7,427 bases of DNA from Nitrospirota bacterium (GTDB taxonomy: Bacteria > Nitrospirota > Thermodesulfovibrionia > UBA6902). The position numbers and the translations under genes were made by a program. The notes under the pieces are model-generated. The model saw only the letters and a list, made by a program, of their open reading frames with translations, did no database searches and was not told the origin of the DNA. The stretch covers positions 1 through 7,427 of the forward strand of contig JAJRVB010000155.1 of assembly GCA_024277515.1 (NCBI GenBank), read 5' to 3'. Positions 1 through 7,008 of the stretch are shown one piece after another (position 1 is the stretch's first letter; every line of letters begins with the position of its first letter).

Positions 1-1747
1 GCCTGCCTTCTTCATTTACAAACTGCCTGGTGATCGTCCTCGAAAGCGACTGTCGCACATACTCGGTAAGGAGTTCCGGGTCCTTTACGTTTGGAGAATA
101 ATCTATCAGCGCGTCAAAAATTGCCATAATGTCCTTGATAGGCACCTTCTCTTTAAGAAGGTTCTGGAGGACACGCTGAACAGCTCCGAGGGTGAGGTTC
201 GCCGGGACGAGTTCTTCGACAATCTTCGGGTACGTTGCTGACACATTATCCAGAAGTTTCTGCGTTTCCGCCCTTGTAAGAAGCTCCCACGAGTGTTCCC
301 GTATAAGTTCAGTCAGGTGAGTGCCGATGACCGTTGCGGTATCCACCACCATATAGCCCGATAACTGGGCCTTCTCTATATTACTCTCTTCAATCCAGTA
401 TGCCGGGATACCGAATGCCGGCTCTTTTGTCGGGATGCCTTCAATTCCTTTTGCATCTCCTGAGTCAACGGCAAGCCAGTGTCCCATCATGATCTCACCC
501 TTAGAAACTTCGATCCCCCTGATCAGGAAGCTGTATTCATGCGGCCGCAGCTGAAGGTTGTCCTTGATGTGAACGGGCGGGACAATAAAGCCGAACTCGG
601 TCGCAAGCTGCCTCCTCATCGCCTTGATTTTACCAAGCAGCTCCCCATTGCCTTCATCAACAAGCGGTATGAGTCCGTAGCCGATTTCAAGACTGATCGG
701 ATCAAGCTCCAGGAAGGACTCAATCGCGGGTTCACCCTGCTGACCCTCCTCATGCACTTCAACTTCTTCTTCTTTTTCGGAAGGCACTGATATCAGGATA
801 TATGCGATCCCTCCGGAAATCGCGGATACGATAAAAAACGGCAGGTGAGGAAGACCGGGGACAAAACCAAGAAACATCAGGACGCCGGCCACAGTAAAAA
901 GCGCTTTCGGATTAAGCAGGATCTGTTCTGTCAACGCCTTCCCTATGTCGCTCTCTTTTCCCGCACGGCTTACTACAATACCCGCTGCAGTCGAGATCAG
1001 GAGCGCGGGGATCTGGGAGACCAGCCCGTCACCAATCGTGAGAATGGTGTACGTTGTAGCAGCATCGATGACCGGCATTCCCTGCTGAAGTGTGCCGATG
1101 ATAAGCCCGCCGATAATGTTTATGGCCGTAATAACAAGACCCGCAACCGCATCTCCGCGTACAAATTTGCTCGCACCGTCCATTGATCCGTAGTAATCCG
1201 CTTCCTGTGATATCTCTTCCCTGCGCTTCCTGGCATCGGCCTCATCTATGAGGCCCGAATTCAGGTCAGCATCAATCGCCATCTGCTTGCCCGGCATCGC
1301 GTCCAGGGTAAACCTCGCGGCAACCTCCGCAATCCTGCCCGCGCCTTTTGTGATAACAACGAAATTAACGATAACGAGTATCAGAAAGATAATGATGCCG
1401 ACGGCATAGTTGCCTCCGACCACAAAGTTGCCGAATGACTTGATGACCTGCCCTGCCGCGTCCACCCCCTCGCTGCCCTTTAACAGTATAAGTCTGGTAG
1501 TCGCTACATTGAGCGAAAGCCTGAAGAGCGTGGCCATGAGAAGAAGGGAAGGAAGCACTGAAAAATCAAGCTGCTTCTTTATATATATGGATGTGATAAG
1601 AATGGTAATGGAGAGTGAAATGGAGAGTGTAAGGAGCATGTCAAGGAGAAACGGCGGCATCGGGAGGATCATGACCCCCAGGACCGATACCATTATAAGG
1701 GCAATAATTACGTCTTCCCTTTTTCTGAGCAGTGCAAGAAATTTCAT
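1..1747 (-). CDS. flhA: Flagellar export gate protein FlhA, C-terminus cut by window edge
   Basis: FlhA is the nonameric inner-membrane export component that uses proton motive force and whose cytoplasmic ring docks chaperone-substrate complexes. The reading frame opens at an ATG at 1747-1745 (MKFLALLRKRED) and stays open through 582 codons to the left edge. The family is about 690 residues, so roughly the last 110 are missing. The N-terminal ~320 residues are strongly hydrophobic, with the conserved stretch LFRLSLNVATTRLIL near residues 67-82. The FHIPEP-family signature RFTLDAMPGKQMAIDADL starts at residue 145. An acidic linker (SEKEEEVEVHEE, about residues 323-334) leads into the cytoplasmic domain, which is conserved as far as the EYVRQSLSRTI segment near the edge. 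The ATG overlaps the flhB TGA as ATGA, and AAAGGGA lies just upstream, so translation is probably coupled to flhB. No frame break was seen in the segments I translated. Identification is very secure. Confidence 0.97.
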   Translation of the reverse strand, partial: MKFLALLRKREDVIIALIMVSVLGVMILPMPPFLLDMLLTLSISLSITILITSIYIKKQLDFSVLPSLLLMATLFRLSLNVATTRLILLKGSEGVDAAGQVIKSFGNFVVGGNYAVGIIIFLILVIVNFVVITKGAGRIAEVAARFTLDAMPGKQMAIDADLNSGLIDEADARKRREEISQEADYYGSMDGASKFVRGDAVAGLVITAINIIGGLIIGTLQQGMPVIDAATTYTILTIGDGLVSQIPALLISTAAGIVVSRAGKESDIGKALTEQILLNPKALFTVAGVLMFLGFVPGLPHLPFFIVSAISGGIAYILISVPSEKEEEVEVHEEGQQGEPAIESFLELDPISLEIGYGLIPLVDEGNGELLGKIKAMRRQLATEFGFIVPPVHIKDNLQLRPHEYSFLIRGIEVSKGEIMMGHWLAVDSGDAKGIEGIPTKEPAFGIPAYWIEESNIEKAQLSGYMVVDTATVIGTHLTELIREHSWELLTRAETQKLLDNVSATYPKIVEELVPANLTLGAVQRVLQNLLKEKVPIKDIMAIFDALIDYSPNVKDPELLTEYVRQSLSRTITRQFVNEEGR

Positions 1748-2784
1748 ATCTTCCCTTTAATTTTGTAGATGTATGCAAGTATTTTGGCTATCGCCACATA
1801 AAGTTCTTCCGGAATAAACGAATTCAGTTCAAGCTTGAAGAGCGCACGGGCAAGCGGCTTGTCCTCAATAATGGGGACCCCGTTATCAGCTGCCAGCTCT
1901 CTGATTTTTGCCGCGATCACGCCCGCACCCTTTGCCACGACCTTCGGAGCGGACATCCCCTTGTCTACATACTTCAGCGCAACGGCAAGATGAGTCGGGT
2001 TGGTAATGACAACCGTTGACGCGGGCACTTCCTGCATCATGCGCTTTCGTGCAGCCTCCCTCTGAATGCTCCTGATGCGCGACTTGATAATCGGGTCGCC
2101 TTCGGTCTCTTTCTGCTCTTCTTTAATCTCCTGCTTGGTCATTTTCTGAGACCTGTCAAATTGCCACTTTTCAATGAAGTAACTGAATATGGCGACCACA
2201 AGAAAATATGCATAAGCAATAATAATGGCATCCAGGATCATCCTGCCTGACACCCTGACCATGTCGCCGAGTTCCATTGCTGAGAGTGTCGGCAGGACCT
2301 TGATGTCTTTATTGATAATGTAATACACAACCCATCCGCCTATGGCGAATTTTACAAGGCTCTTTAACAGGTCCATCAGACCCTTCATTGAGAACATCTG
2401 CTTGAGTCCCTTTGCCGGGTTCAGCTTCTCGAACTCAATCTTGAATTCCTTCGTTATAAATCCGCCCTGCATAATGTTGGCGCACACACCCAGAACAATA
2501 GCGGCAAGGAAAAAGGGTGCCAGTATCTCCGCGCCTTCAAGCATCACAATACGTGACACATGCAGAGGGTCCTTTCCATGCCTCATGCTTAAAACTCCTC
2601 CCATCATTTCCGCCAGGTTCATGAAGAAATATTCACCGCCCAGATAAAAGAGGAGCATGATCCCCCCCATGCCGACCATGGAGGCAAGGTCCTTGTTTCT
2701 GGCGACCTGCCCCTTCTCCTTTGCCTTCTGCACCTTTCGCGGGGTCGCCTGTTCTGTTTTTTCCTGAAAACTCTCTTCCGCCAT
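1744..2784 (-). CDS. flhB: Flagellar export specificity switch protein FlhB
   Basis: FlhB is an inner-membrane export component whose cytoplasmic domain cleaves itself and switches secretion from rod/hook to filament substrates. The 346-residue product has the usual family length. The N-terminus is the typical charged FlhB segment (EKTEQATPRKVQKAKEKGQV, residues 8-27). Hydrophobic segments lie near residues 34-54, 86-106, 142-158 and 184-204. A basic and acidic linker follows (about 205-250). The autocleavage motif NPTH is at residues 262-265 in the family context VVITNPTHLAVAL, with cleavage expected between N262 and P263. All catalytic-site residues are intact, so a normal specificity switch is inferred. 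The start ATG has AAGGA six bases upstream. The gene begins 37 bases after fliR ends, and its TGA overlaps the flhA ATG. It ends soon after the YIYKIKGKI tail, so it lacks a long proline-rich extension. Confidence 0.98.
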   Translation of the reverse strand: MAEESFQEKTEQATPRKVQKAKEKGQVARNKDLASMVGMGGIMLLFYLGGEYFFMNLAEMMGGVLSMRHGKDPLHVSRIVMLEGAEILAPFFLAAIVLGVCANIMQGGFITKEFKIEFEKLNPAKGLKQMFSMKGLMDLLKSLVKFAIGGWVVYYIINKDIKVLPTLSAMELGDMVRVSGRMILDAIIIAYAYFLVVAIFSYFIEKWQFDRSQKMTKQEIKEEQKETEGDPIIKSRIRSIQREAARKRMMQEVPASTVVITNPTHLAVALKYVDKGMSAPKVVAKGAGVIAAKIRELAADNGVPIIEDKPLARALFKLELNSFIPEELYVAIAKILAYIYKIKGKI

Positions 2785-2820
2785 TTTTTATCCTTGTTCT
2801 CTCCGACTCTTTCCTTTTGT

Positions 2821-3600
2821 TTATCCCCTGGACATCATTAATATCCGCATCATATTATTTCTTATATCACCGAACTGACCTTCCAGGACATATTCCAGTA
2901 CCGGCAGGCTCAATACAATCAGCAAAAAACCAAGAAATATATTGAGCGGCAGGACGATAAAGAATATGTTCATCTGCGGCGCCGCCTTATAGAGAAAGCC
3001 GGACAGCAAATATGTTATCAATGAACCAACCATGATCGGGGCGCCGATCTTCAGGCCCACAACAAACAGACCGCTGCCGAGAGACACTATTTTGGGAATC
3101 AGGAGCCTGATGTCCAGCTGCCCGGCAGGAAGCAATTCAAAGCTTTTCACAAAGACATATATAAGGTCATGGTGCGCATTCATGGCAAGGAAAAAGAGCA
3201 TGGCAATAATGCCGTACGCCTCGGAAATCTGGGCTGACTGGCCCATCTCCGGATTAAATGTAGTGGCGAGTGACATCCCGATAGTCTGGCTGATAAACGC
3301 ACCCGCCATATTTACCGCCCAGAAGATGAAACGGACGGTAAAGCCAAGGCCCATACCCAGACATATCTCCCTTACGACTATCATGGGGATATGATTTTCT
3401 CCGATCTCGAATTTGACGACCGGGGTCAGAAGCAGCGCGATAAACACGGCAAGGCCTATCCTGAATTGCGGCGGCAGCTGGCTGCCGCCTATAATAGGAA
3501 GGAAAGTTACAAATATTCCGACCCTCAGCAGTATGAACAGGAAGCTCGTCGCGTAGACTGAAAACGTATTAATATCGCCTGTCAGAATTTCATTTATCAT
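2821..3600 (-). CDS. fliR: Flagellar export gate protein FliR
   Basis: FliR is one subunit of the FliP5-FliQ4-FliR1 export gate in the MS-ring patch. The 259-residue length and very hydrophobic profile match the family. Recognisable stretches are the N-terminal LLRVGIFVTFLPIIGG (about residues 24-39), PPQFRIGLAVFIALLLTPV (43-61), the GMGLGFTVRFIF block (82-93) and the conserved GAFISQTIGMSLATTFNP stretch (100-117). It ends with a short basic tail (MMRILMMSRG). In-frame TGA lies eight bases upstream of the ATG, so this start is the first possible one. The Shine-Dalgarno is weak: GAGAAAG about 13 bases upstream. A 57-base gap separates it from fliQ, unlike the overlapping genes upstream, so initiation may be less tightly coupled here. 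The product is essential for flagellar assembly in studied bacteria. Confidence 0.97.
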   Translation of the reverse strand: MINEILTGDINTFSVYATSFLFILLRVGIFVTFLPIIGGSQLPPQFRIGLAVFIALLLTPVVKFEIGENHIPMIVVREICLGMGLGFTVRFIFWAVNMAGAFISQTIGMSLATTFNPEMGQSAQISEAYGIIAMLFFLAMNAHHDLIYVFVKSFELLPAGQLDIRLLIPKIVSLGSGLFVVGLKIGAPIMVGSLITYLLSGFLYKAAPQMNIFFIVLPLNIFLGFLLIVLSLPVLEYVLEGQFGDIRNNMMRILMMSRG

Positions 3601-3657
3601 AATATTTCATGCACTTTCTCATTCCAGTTACCAGTCAATACGAGGTGTTATCATGTT

Positions 3658-3927
3658 TCATTTAATGTAAAATGGTATCTGCTCTATCAGGTTCCTGGTA
3701 AATGAGAGCATCTTTTCCGACATCCACGGCATCAGTATGAAAATACATCCAAACACTATCAGCATTTTTGGCACAAACGTGAGTGTAAACTCCTGTATCT
3801 GTGTAACGGTCTGAAACAGGCCTATCACAAGGCCGATGACCAGACCTGCAATGAGAGGCGGACCCGACACATACAGAACAGTCTTGAAGACCTCCGCGGA
3901 TATGCCTTTCACAAGTTCAAGGGTCAC
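3658..3927 (-). CDS. fliQ: Flagellar export gate protein FliQ (GTG start)
   Basis: FliQ is a small two-helix membrane subunit of the FliPQR export gate. I place the start at the GTG at 3927-3925. This gives an 89-residue protein (MTLELVKGISAEVF...), which matches the standard family length and N-terminal pattern. The GTG shares its first G with the fliP stop (TAGTG) and has GAGG eight bases upstream. An ATG at 3966 opens the same frame 13 codons earlier, but would add the non-FliQ residues MEFDCRINDEDFL and a 40-base overlap with fliP, so I reject it. With the GTG start, hydrophobic helices cover about residues 15-37 and 53-69. The conserved TQIQEFTLTFVPKML block is at residues 42-56. The gene is probably translated by coupling from fliP. 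Confidence 0.95.
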   Translation of the reverse strand: MTLELVKGISAEVFKTVLYVSGPPLIAGLVIGLVIGLFQTVTQIQEFTLTFVPKMLIVFGCIFILMPWMSEKMLSFTRNLIEQIPFYIK

Positions 3928-4658
3928 TAAAAAGTCCTCATCATTGATCCTACAATCAAATTCCACCCGTCAACGAGTACAAATAAAAGCAGCTTGAACG
4001 GCAGTGATATCATGACAGGAGGAAGCATCATCATACCCATGCTCAAGAGTATGCTCGCGACTACCATATCCACTATCAGAAACGGCAGAAAGAGCAGAAA
4101 CCCGATTTCAAACGCCGTCTTTAATTCACTGATTGCAAATGCGGGTACAAGGACATTCATGGAGAGTTCCTTTGGCGATGCCGGGATCTTTTTCTCTGCA
4201 AGGCCCGCAAACAATGCGATGTCCTTTTGTCTGGTCTGCTTAAGCATAAATTCCTTGAGCGGAGGAACTGCCTGCTCAAAGGCATCTCCAAAACTCATTT
4301 CTTCATTAATATATGGCGTCACAGCCTTGTCAGTGATTACGTTTATCGTGGGAGACATTACAAAAAAAGTCAGAAACAGGGAGAGTCCGAGAATAACCGG
4401 GTTCGGAGGGGTATTCTGTCCACCGAATGCGTGCCGCAGGAATGAGAGCACGACCACAATACGGGTAAAGGAAGTGACCATGATAAGCACAGCAGGCAGA
4501 AAAGAGAGAAAGCTGATGAGGAGAAATACCTCAATCAATGGACTGTTGATTTCCTTGAAATCAAATGCATGAACAGGAGACGCAAAGGCAATCATCAAAA
4601 TGATAAGGGCCGCGCTGCATGTAATTATTATTTTCGACTTTCTACTCTTCAATTTCAA
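3927..4658 (-). CDS. fliP: Flagellar export gate protein FliP (TTG start)
   Basis: FliP forms the pentameric core of the flagellar export gate in the inner membrane. The 243-residue product has a cleavable-type signal peptide: basic n-region KLKSRKSK, a hydrophobic core at about residues 9-26, and a likely cut after SPVHA at residue 31. This is usual for FliP. The first family signature lies around residues 62-100, including TSFTRIVVVLSFLRHAFG and PPNPVILGLSLFLTFF. The second is PAFAISELKTAFEIGF (172-187). Four hydrophobic segments follow the expected plan, with a periplasmic loop between about residues 108 and 168. The start is a TTG at 4658-4656 overlapping the fliO stop as TTGA, with GGAG only four bases upstream. 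The next Met, residue 22, would destroy the signal peptide. The TAG stop shares a base with the fliQ GTG. Confidence 0.97.
   Translation of the reverse strand: MKLKSRKSKIIITCSAALIILMIAFASPVHAFDFKEINSPLIEVFLLISFLSFLPAVLIMVTSFTRIVVVLSFLRHAFGGQNTPPNPVILGLSLFLTFFVMSPTINVITDKAVTPYINEEMSFGDAFEQAVPPLKEFMLKQTRQKDIALFAGLAEKKIPASPKELSMNVLVPAFAISELKTAFEIGFLLFLPFLIVDMVVASILLSMGMMMLPPVMISLPFKLLLFVLVDGWNLIVGSMMRTF
3928..3942 (-). promoter_or_regulatory. Ribosome binding site that fixes the fliQ GTG start
   Basis: The minus strand reads GATGAGGACTTTTTA and then GTG. The GAGG core (3939-3936) is eight bases from the GTG and lies inside the last codons of fliP (MMRTF). This spacing supports the GTG over the upstream in-frame ATG. 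Confidence 0.7.
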
Positions 4659-4960
4659 TGAGCTCCAATCTTTTTCATCTTGTCGAGCCGGCTCTGAAAC
4701 CCTTCAGTTTCGCCCAGGTCAAGTTCACCATCCTTAAATATTTTGAGGAGTTTCATATCATTCGCCGTAACTCCCAGTATGAATATCTCTTTCCCGACTT
4801 TGAGTGCGGCAACACCTTTTTTTGCCCCGATCGCCTGATAGCTCACAACATTCATGAGACCAAACCTGTTCTGCTTTTTCCTCATTATGAAGCCGACAGC
4901 CATTATCAGGAGTATGACAATAAAAAGGCCGGCAGCCACCTGTGCATATGCTCCGGTCAT
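4655..4960 (-). CDS. fliO: Flagellar biosynthesis protein FliO
   Basis: FliO is a small bitopic membrane protein that helps assemble or stabilise the FliP ring; it is not part of the finished export gate. The 101-residue product has one membrane helix at about residues 7-26 (VAAGLFIVILLIMAVGFIM), followed by a basic cytoplasmic turn (RKKQNRFG). It then has a compact domain with the family-like pattern ALKVGKEIFILGVTANDMKLL (about 52-72). It is short but within the family range. Its ATG overlaps the fliN TGA as ATGA, its own TGA overlaps the fliP TTG, and only weak Shine-Dalgarno complementarity is visible. Its expression therefore probably depends on translation of fliN. FliO diverges quickly, so the call rests on size, topology, the ITGV-like segment and position between fliN and fliP. 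Confidence 0.9.
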   Translation of the reverse strand: MTGAYAQVAAGLFIVILLIMAVGFIMRKKQNRFGLMNVVSYQAIGAKKGVAALKVGKEIFILGVTANDMKLLKIFKDGELDLGETEGFQSRLDKMKKIGAH

Positions 4961-5337
4961 TTTAACTGGGTCAACCTTTCCGACGGACTGATAATATCCG
5001 TCAGTCTGACACCGAATTTTTCATTCACAACGACCACTTCCCCCCGTGCGATCAGTCTGTTGTTTGCATATATTTCCATTGGCTCACCTGCAAGTTTGTC
5101 AAGCTCTACAACCGATCCCTGTCCGAGCTGGAGGAGTTCCTTTATCAGCATCTTCGTGCTCCCGAGGTGGACACTGATCTCCACAGGGATGTCAAGTAGA
5201 AATTCAATGTCTTTTGAGACTGATTCTGAATTTTCATCCTGAAGATTGTTAAATTCGTGCTGCTCAACACCATCAGCGCCGGCAATATCCGCCTGCTGAC
5301 CCGCGCCTTCCTGTTTCTGTACATCCTGTTCTTCCAT
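4957..5337 (-). CDS. fliN: Flagellar motor switch protein FliN
   Basis: FliN forms the lower part of the C-ring, with FliM, and contributes to torque, switching and docking of export substrates. The 126-residue product has a variable tail rich in Glu, Gln and Asp (residues 1-42), followed by one SpoA domain at about residues 46-120. The SpoA pattern is clear in LLDIPVEISVHLG, the GSVVELDKLAGEPMEIYANN block and ARGEVVVVNEKFGVRLTDI. There is no CheC-like or second SpoA domain, so this is the short FliN type rather than FliY. The start has a strong AAAGGAG at 5343-5349, five bases from the ATG, unlike most genes in this operon. Independent ribosome loading here fits the high copy number of FliN in the C-ring. 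It ends in an ATGA overlap with fliO. Confidence 0.97.
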   Translation of the reverse strand: MEEQDVQKQEGAGQQADIAGADGVEQHEFNNLQDENSESVSKDIEFLLDIPVEISVHLGSTKMLIKELLQLGQGSVVELDKLAGEPMEIYANNRLIARGEVVVVNEKFGVRLTDIISPSERLTQLK

Positions 5338-5349
5338 GAGTACTCCTTT
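5338..5349 (-). promoter_or_regulatory. Strong fliN ribosome binding site
   Basis: AAAGGAG (5343-5349, read on the minus strand) lies five bases before the fliN ATG and starts immediately after the stop codon of the small upstream ORF. It is one of the two strongest Shine-Dalgarno sequences in the operon, together with that of fliL. Confidence 0.75.
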
Positions 5350-5442
5350 CTAAATATCGATTAAGAGGCTTCCCTGTGCATTGTCCCCGTTAACCACATA
5401 CAACACCCGGGAAACATCGTCTTGCCCGACCGCATCACTCAA
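5350..5442 (-). CDS. Candidate 30-codon ORF between fliM and fliN
   Basis: The 97 bases between fliM and fliN are almost exactly filled by one reading frame. It starts at a TTG at 5442-5440 overlapping the last codons of fliM, and ends with TAG at 5352-5350, directly before the fliN Shine-Dalgarno. It would encode a 30-residue acidic peptide beginning MSDAVGQDDVSRVLYVV and ending QGSLLIDI. I see no cysteine and no clear membrane helix. There is no strong Shine-Dalgarno; GACGGGA lies a few bases upstream of the TTG. I do not recognise the peptide. It may be a real coupled microprotein, a decayed remnant of a longer gene, or chance. An in-frame TGA lies three codons upstream of the TTG, so the frame cannot extend back into fliM. 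Conservation in relatives would decide. Confidence 0.3.
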   Translation of the reverse strand: MSDAVGQDDVSRVLYVVNGDNAQGSLLIDI

Positions 5443-6409
5443 TAAATCCCGTCACCTTTATCGCCTGATTCCCCTTGCTGAAACCGGTCCTGCCGCTGAA
5501 CTTCGGGGCGCCTTCCACGGTTACAATCAGGTCATCTACAACCGATTTTCCTATATTCAGGACATTTCCTTTTTCAAAATTCATGACATCCCTGAATGTA
5601 AGTTCCATCTTTCCGAGGTCAACCGAGAGCTTGACCCTCGTCTCTTTGAGGGCTTCCTTCATCACGAGCGCCCACCTATGATCGGTCTCCAGATTGTCCC
5701 CATGGATACCGGAAGCAAGCTTTTCCTTTATGGGTTCTATCATTGAATAGGGTATGCAGACAAACATGCTTCCTGCGAAGTCTTCTATCTCTATATCAAT
5801 ATCGATTTTAATTACGACTTCCGCCGGAGTAACTATAGAGACAAACTGTGGATTTATCTCTGAACTCGCATATTTTGGTTTAATAGGCGCCACAACCTGC
5901 CATGCCGGCTCCATGTCCCGTAATGCAATATTGACTACTTTTTGAATTACCCGCTGCTCAATGAGTGTAAATGCGCGTCCCTCCGATTTCACATGCTTTG
6001 CGCTGCTGCTTCCAAAAAACAGCTCTATAAAGGCAAAAACAAGCGGGGCCTCAAGGACGAGGAGGGCATATCCCTTGAGCGGTTCCATTGTGAAAAGATT
6101 AATGCTGGACGGCATGGGAATAGTCTTCATGAAATCACTGTATTTTATGGTGTCAACATTCTGTATATTTACGTCCGTGTACTTCATGATAAAATTTGAA
6201 ATTGACCCCCTCAATGACCGGGAAAAAGCATCATTGATCATTTCAAGCCCCGGCATTTTCCCGCGGATAATACGTTCCTGACTTGTAAAGTCATATCTCT
6301 TGATCCCGGATATTATTTTGTCTTTTGCTTCATCCGTATCAATCTCGCCCGATGCCACTCCCTTAAGCAGCGCATCTACTTCATCCTGTGAAAGTACTTT
6401 ATCAGTCAT
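5435..6409 (-). CDS. fliM: Flagellar motor switch protein FliM
   Basis: FliM is the C-ring protein that binds phosphorylated CheY and, with FliG and FliN, sets rotation direction. The 324-residue length is normal. The N-terminal CheY-P docking motif is LSQDEVDALLKG (residues 6-17), joined by a short acidic linker (GEIDTDEAKD). A CheC-like middle domain spans about residues 45-230, and a C-terminal SpoA domain about 245-320 (ETRVKLSVDLGKMEL..., NVLNIGKSVVDDLIVTVEG). The FliG-facing loop that normally reads GGXG reads GSSS here (residues 133-136, FFGSSSAK). The SpoA end (KFSGRTGFSKGNQAIKVTGFIE region) is typical. Its ATG overlaps the fliL TGA as ATGA, with only a weak AGAG upstream, so coupling to fliL is likely. 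Presence of the docking motif implies a chemotaxis system elsewhere in the genome. Confidence 0.98.
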   Translation of the reverse strand: MTDKVLSQDEVDALLKGVASGEIDTDEAKDKIISGIKRYDFTSQERIIRGKMPGLEMINDAFSRSLRGSISNFIMKYTDVNIQNVDTIKYSDFMKTIPMPSSINLFTMEPLKGYALLVLEAPLVFAFIELFFGSSSAKHVKSEGRAFTLIEQRVIQKVVNIALRDMEPAWQVVAPIKPKYASSEINPQFVSIVTPAEVVIKIDIDIEIEDFAGSMFVCIPYSMIEPIKEKLASGIHGDNLETDHRWALVMKEALKETRVKLSVDLGKMELTFRDVMNFEKGNVLNIGKSVVDDLIVTVEGAPKFSGRTGFSKGNQAIKVTGFIE

Positions 6410-6897
6410 TGCATTACAAACTCTGTAAAATAAAGGTTTTTAAACACATCTTTGTCCATGCCCATGATCTGATTTGCCCTGAACAGCAGCTCATCTTTAA
6501 GCTGGAACTTTCCTTCGGGACTCGAAATGGAATTTAACGATTTACTGCTTACAAGTGTGATAATTGTGTCTCTTAGCTGCGGAGTTCTTGCATCAACTTT
6601 TTCCTGAAGTTTTTCATCCGTTATCTCGAACTGGATCGTCACTTTGAGATATCTGCCGTGGTCCGATAGATTTAATACAAACGGCGCGAGCGCGATAATC
6701 GAAGTATTTGCTTCTTCCTTGACCTCCTTCTTCTCATCAGTTGTACCTTTACTGGCCAGGAGTTTGTATCCTGCAAAACCTCCGGCCCCCAGCACGATGG
6801 TAGCAACGATAATTATTATAAGGAATTTTTTGTTGCTGCCTTTTTTCTTTGGTTCCCCGGGTGTTTCAACCTCGAGTTCATCCTTTTCCTCAGCCAT
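6406..6897 (-). CDS. fliL: Flagellar basal body-associated protein FliL
   Basis: FliL is a single-pass inner-membrane protein that surrounds or supports the stator units and affects motor torque. The 163-residue product has a short acidic and basic cytoplasmic tail (residues 1-24, with PKKKGSNKK), one membrane helix (about 25-47, FLIIIIVATIVLGAGGFAGY) and a charged stalk (KGTTDEKKEVKEEA). A periplasmic domain with the family pattern follows: APFVLNLSDHGRYLKVTIQFEI (about 71-92), the RTPQLRDTIITLVSSKS block (104-120) and the NLYFTEFVMQ ending. It is the first gene of the operon as seen here. Its ATG is preceded by a strong GGGAGGA (6906-6912), eight bases away. The stop overlaps the fliM start. 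Confidence 0.97.
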   Translation of the reverse strand: MAEEKDELEVETPGEPKKKGSNKKFLIIIIVATIVLGAGGFAGYKLLASKGTTDEKKEVKEEANTSIIALAPFVLNLSDHGRYLKVTIQFEITDEKLQEKVDARTPQLRDTIITLVSSKSLNSISSPEGKFQLKDELLFRANQIMGMDKDVFKNLYFTEFVMQ

Positions 6898-6905
6898 CCT
6901 TACTG

Positions 6906-6912
6906 TCCTCCC
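6906..6912 (-). promoter_or_regulatory. Strong fliL ribosome binding site
   Basis: The minus strand reads GGGAGGA followed by eight bases and the fliL ATG. This is near-perfect complementarity to the 16S rRNA tail and fits the first gene of an operon, which cannot depend on coupling from an upstream gene. Confidence 0.8.
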
Positions 6913-6992
6913 TTAATATAATTAATCGTTAATATTATCTCTTTCATAATCACTCCGCAAGTCAGGATTTAATTGATAATGTTCCTCTTATA

Positions 6993-7008
6993 TACAAGTT
7001 TCATGCCT
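6993..7008 (-). promoter_or_regulatory. Candidate sigma-54 promoter for the fliL operon
   Basis: The minus strand reads AGGCATGAAACTTGTA. Against the known -24/-12 consensus TGGCACG-N4-TTGCA it matches 9 of 12 defined positions. The GG doublet is exactly ten bases from the -12 dinucleotide, but that dinucleotide is GT instead of GC. Predicted transcription would begin near 6982, leaving a leader of about 85 bases before fliL. Sigma-54 control of this operon is established in several Gram-negative lineages. A competing reading is a sigma-70 -10 box (TATAAG, 6988-6993) with a poor -35 (TTAGCG) 17 bases upstream. Confidence 0.4.

Noticed and set aside
479..1186. Plus-strand frames inside the flhA region.
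   Set aside because: They are shadows of flhA, whose minus-strand frame is open to the window edge and carries the FHIPEP signature.
3590..3622. Ten-codon minigene (MRKCMKYYDK) overlapping the fliR start on the minus strand.
   Set aside because: It could couple translation into fliR, but it is too short to distinguish from chance and has no clear ribosome site of its own.
3994..4572. A 192-codon plus-strand frame opposite fliP.
   Set aside because: It lies wholly antisense to a secure fliP gene, has no ribosome site and reads as a low-complexity Ser/Arg/Ile-rich mirror of membrane-protein codons.
4658..5242. A 194-codon plus-strand frame opposite fliO and fliN.
   Set aside because: It is antisense to two overlapping, well-supported genes and its translation has no recognisable domain.
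6921..6933. AT-rich inverted repeat ATTAA-TCG-TTAAT near the fliL ribosome site.
   Set aside because: Short AT palindromes are expected by chance in such AT-rich sequence; noted within the intergenic entry but not claimed as an operator.
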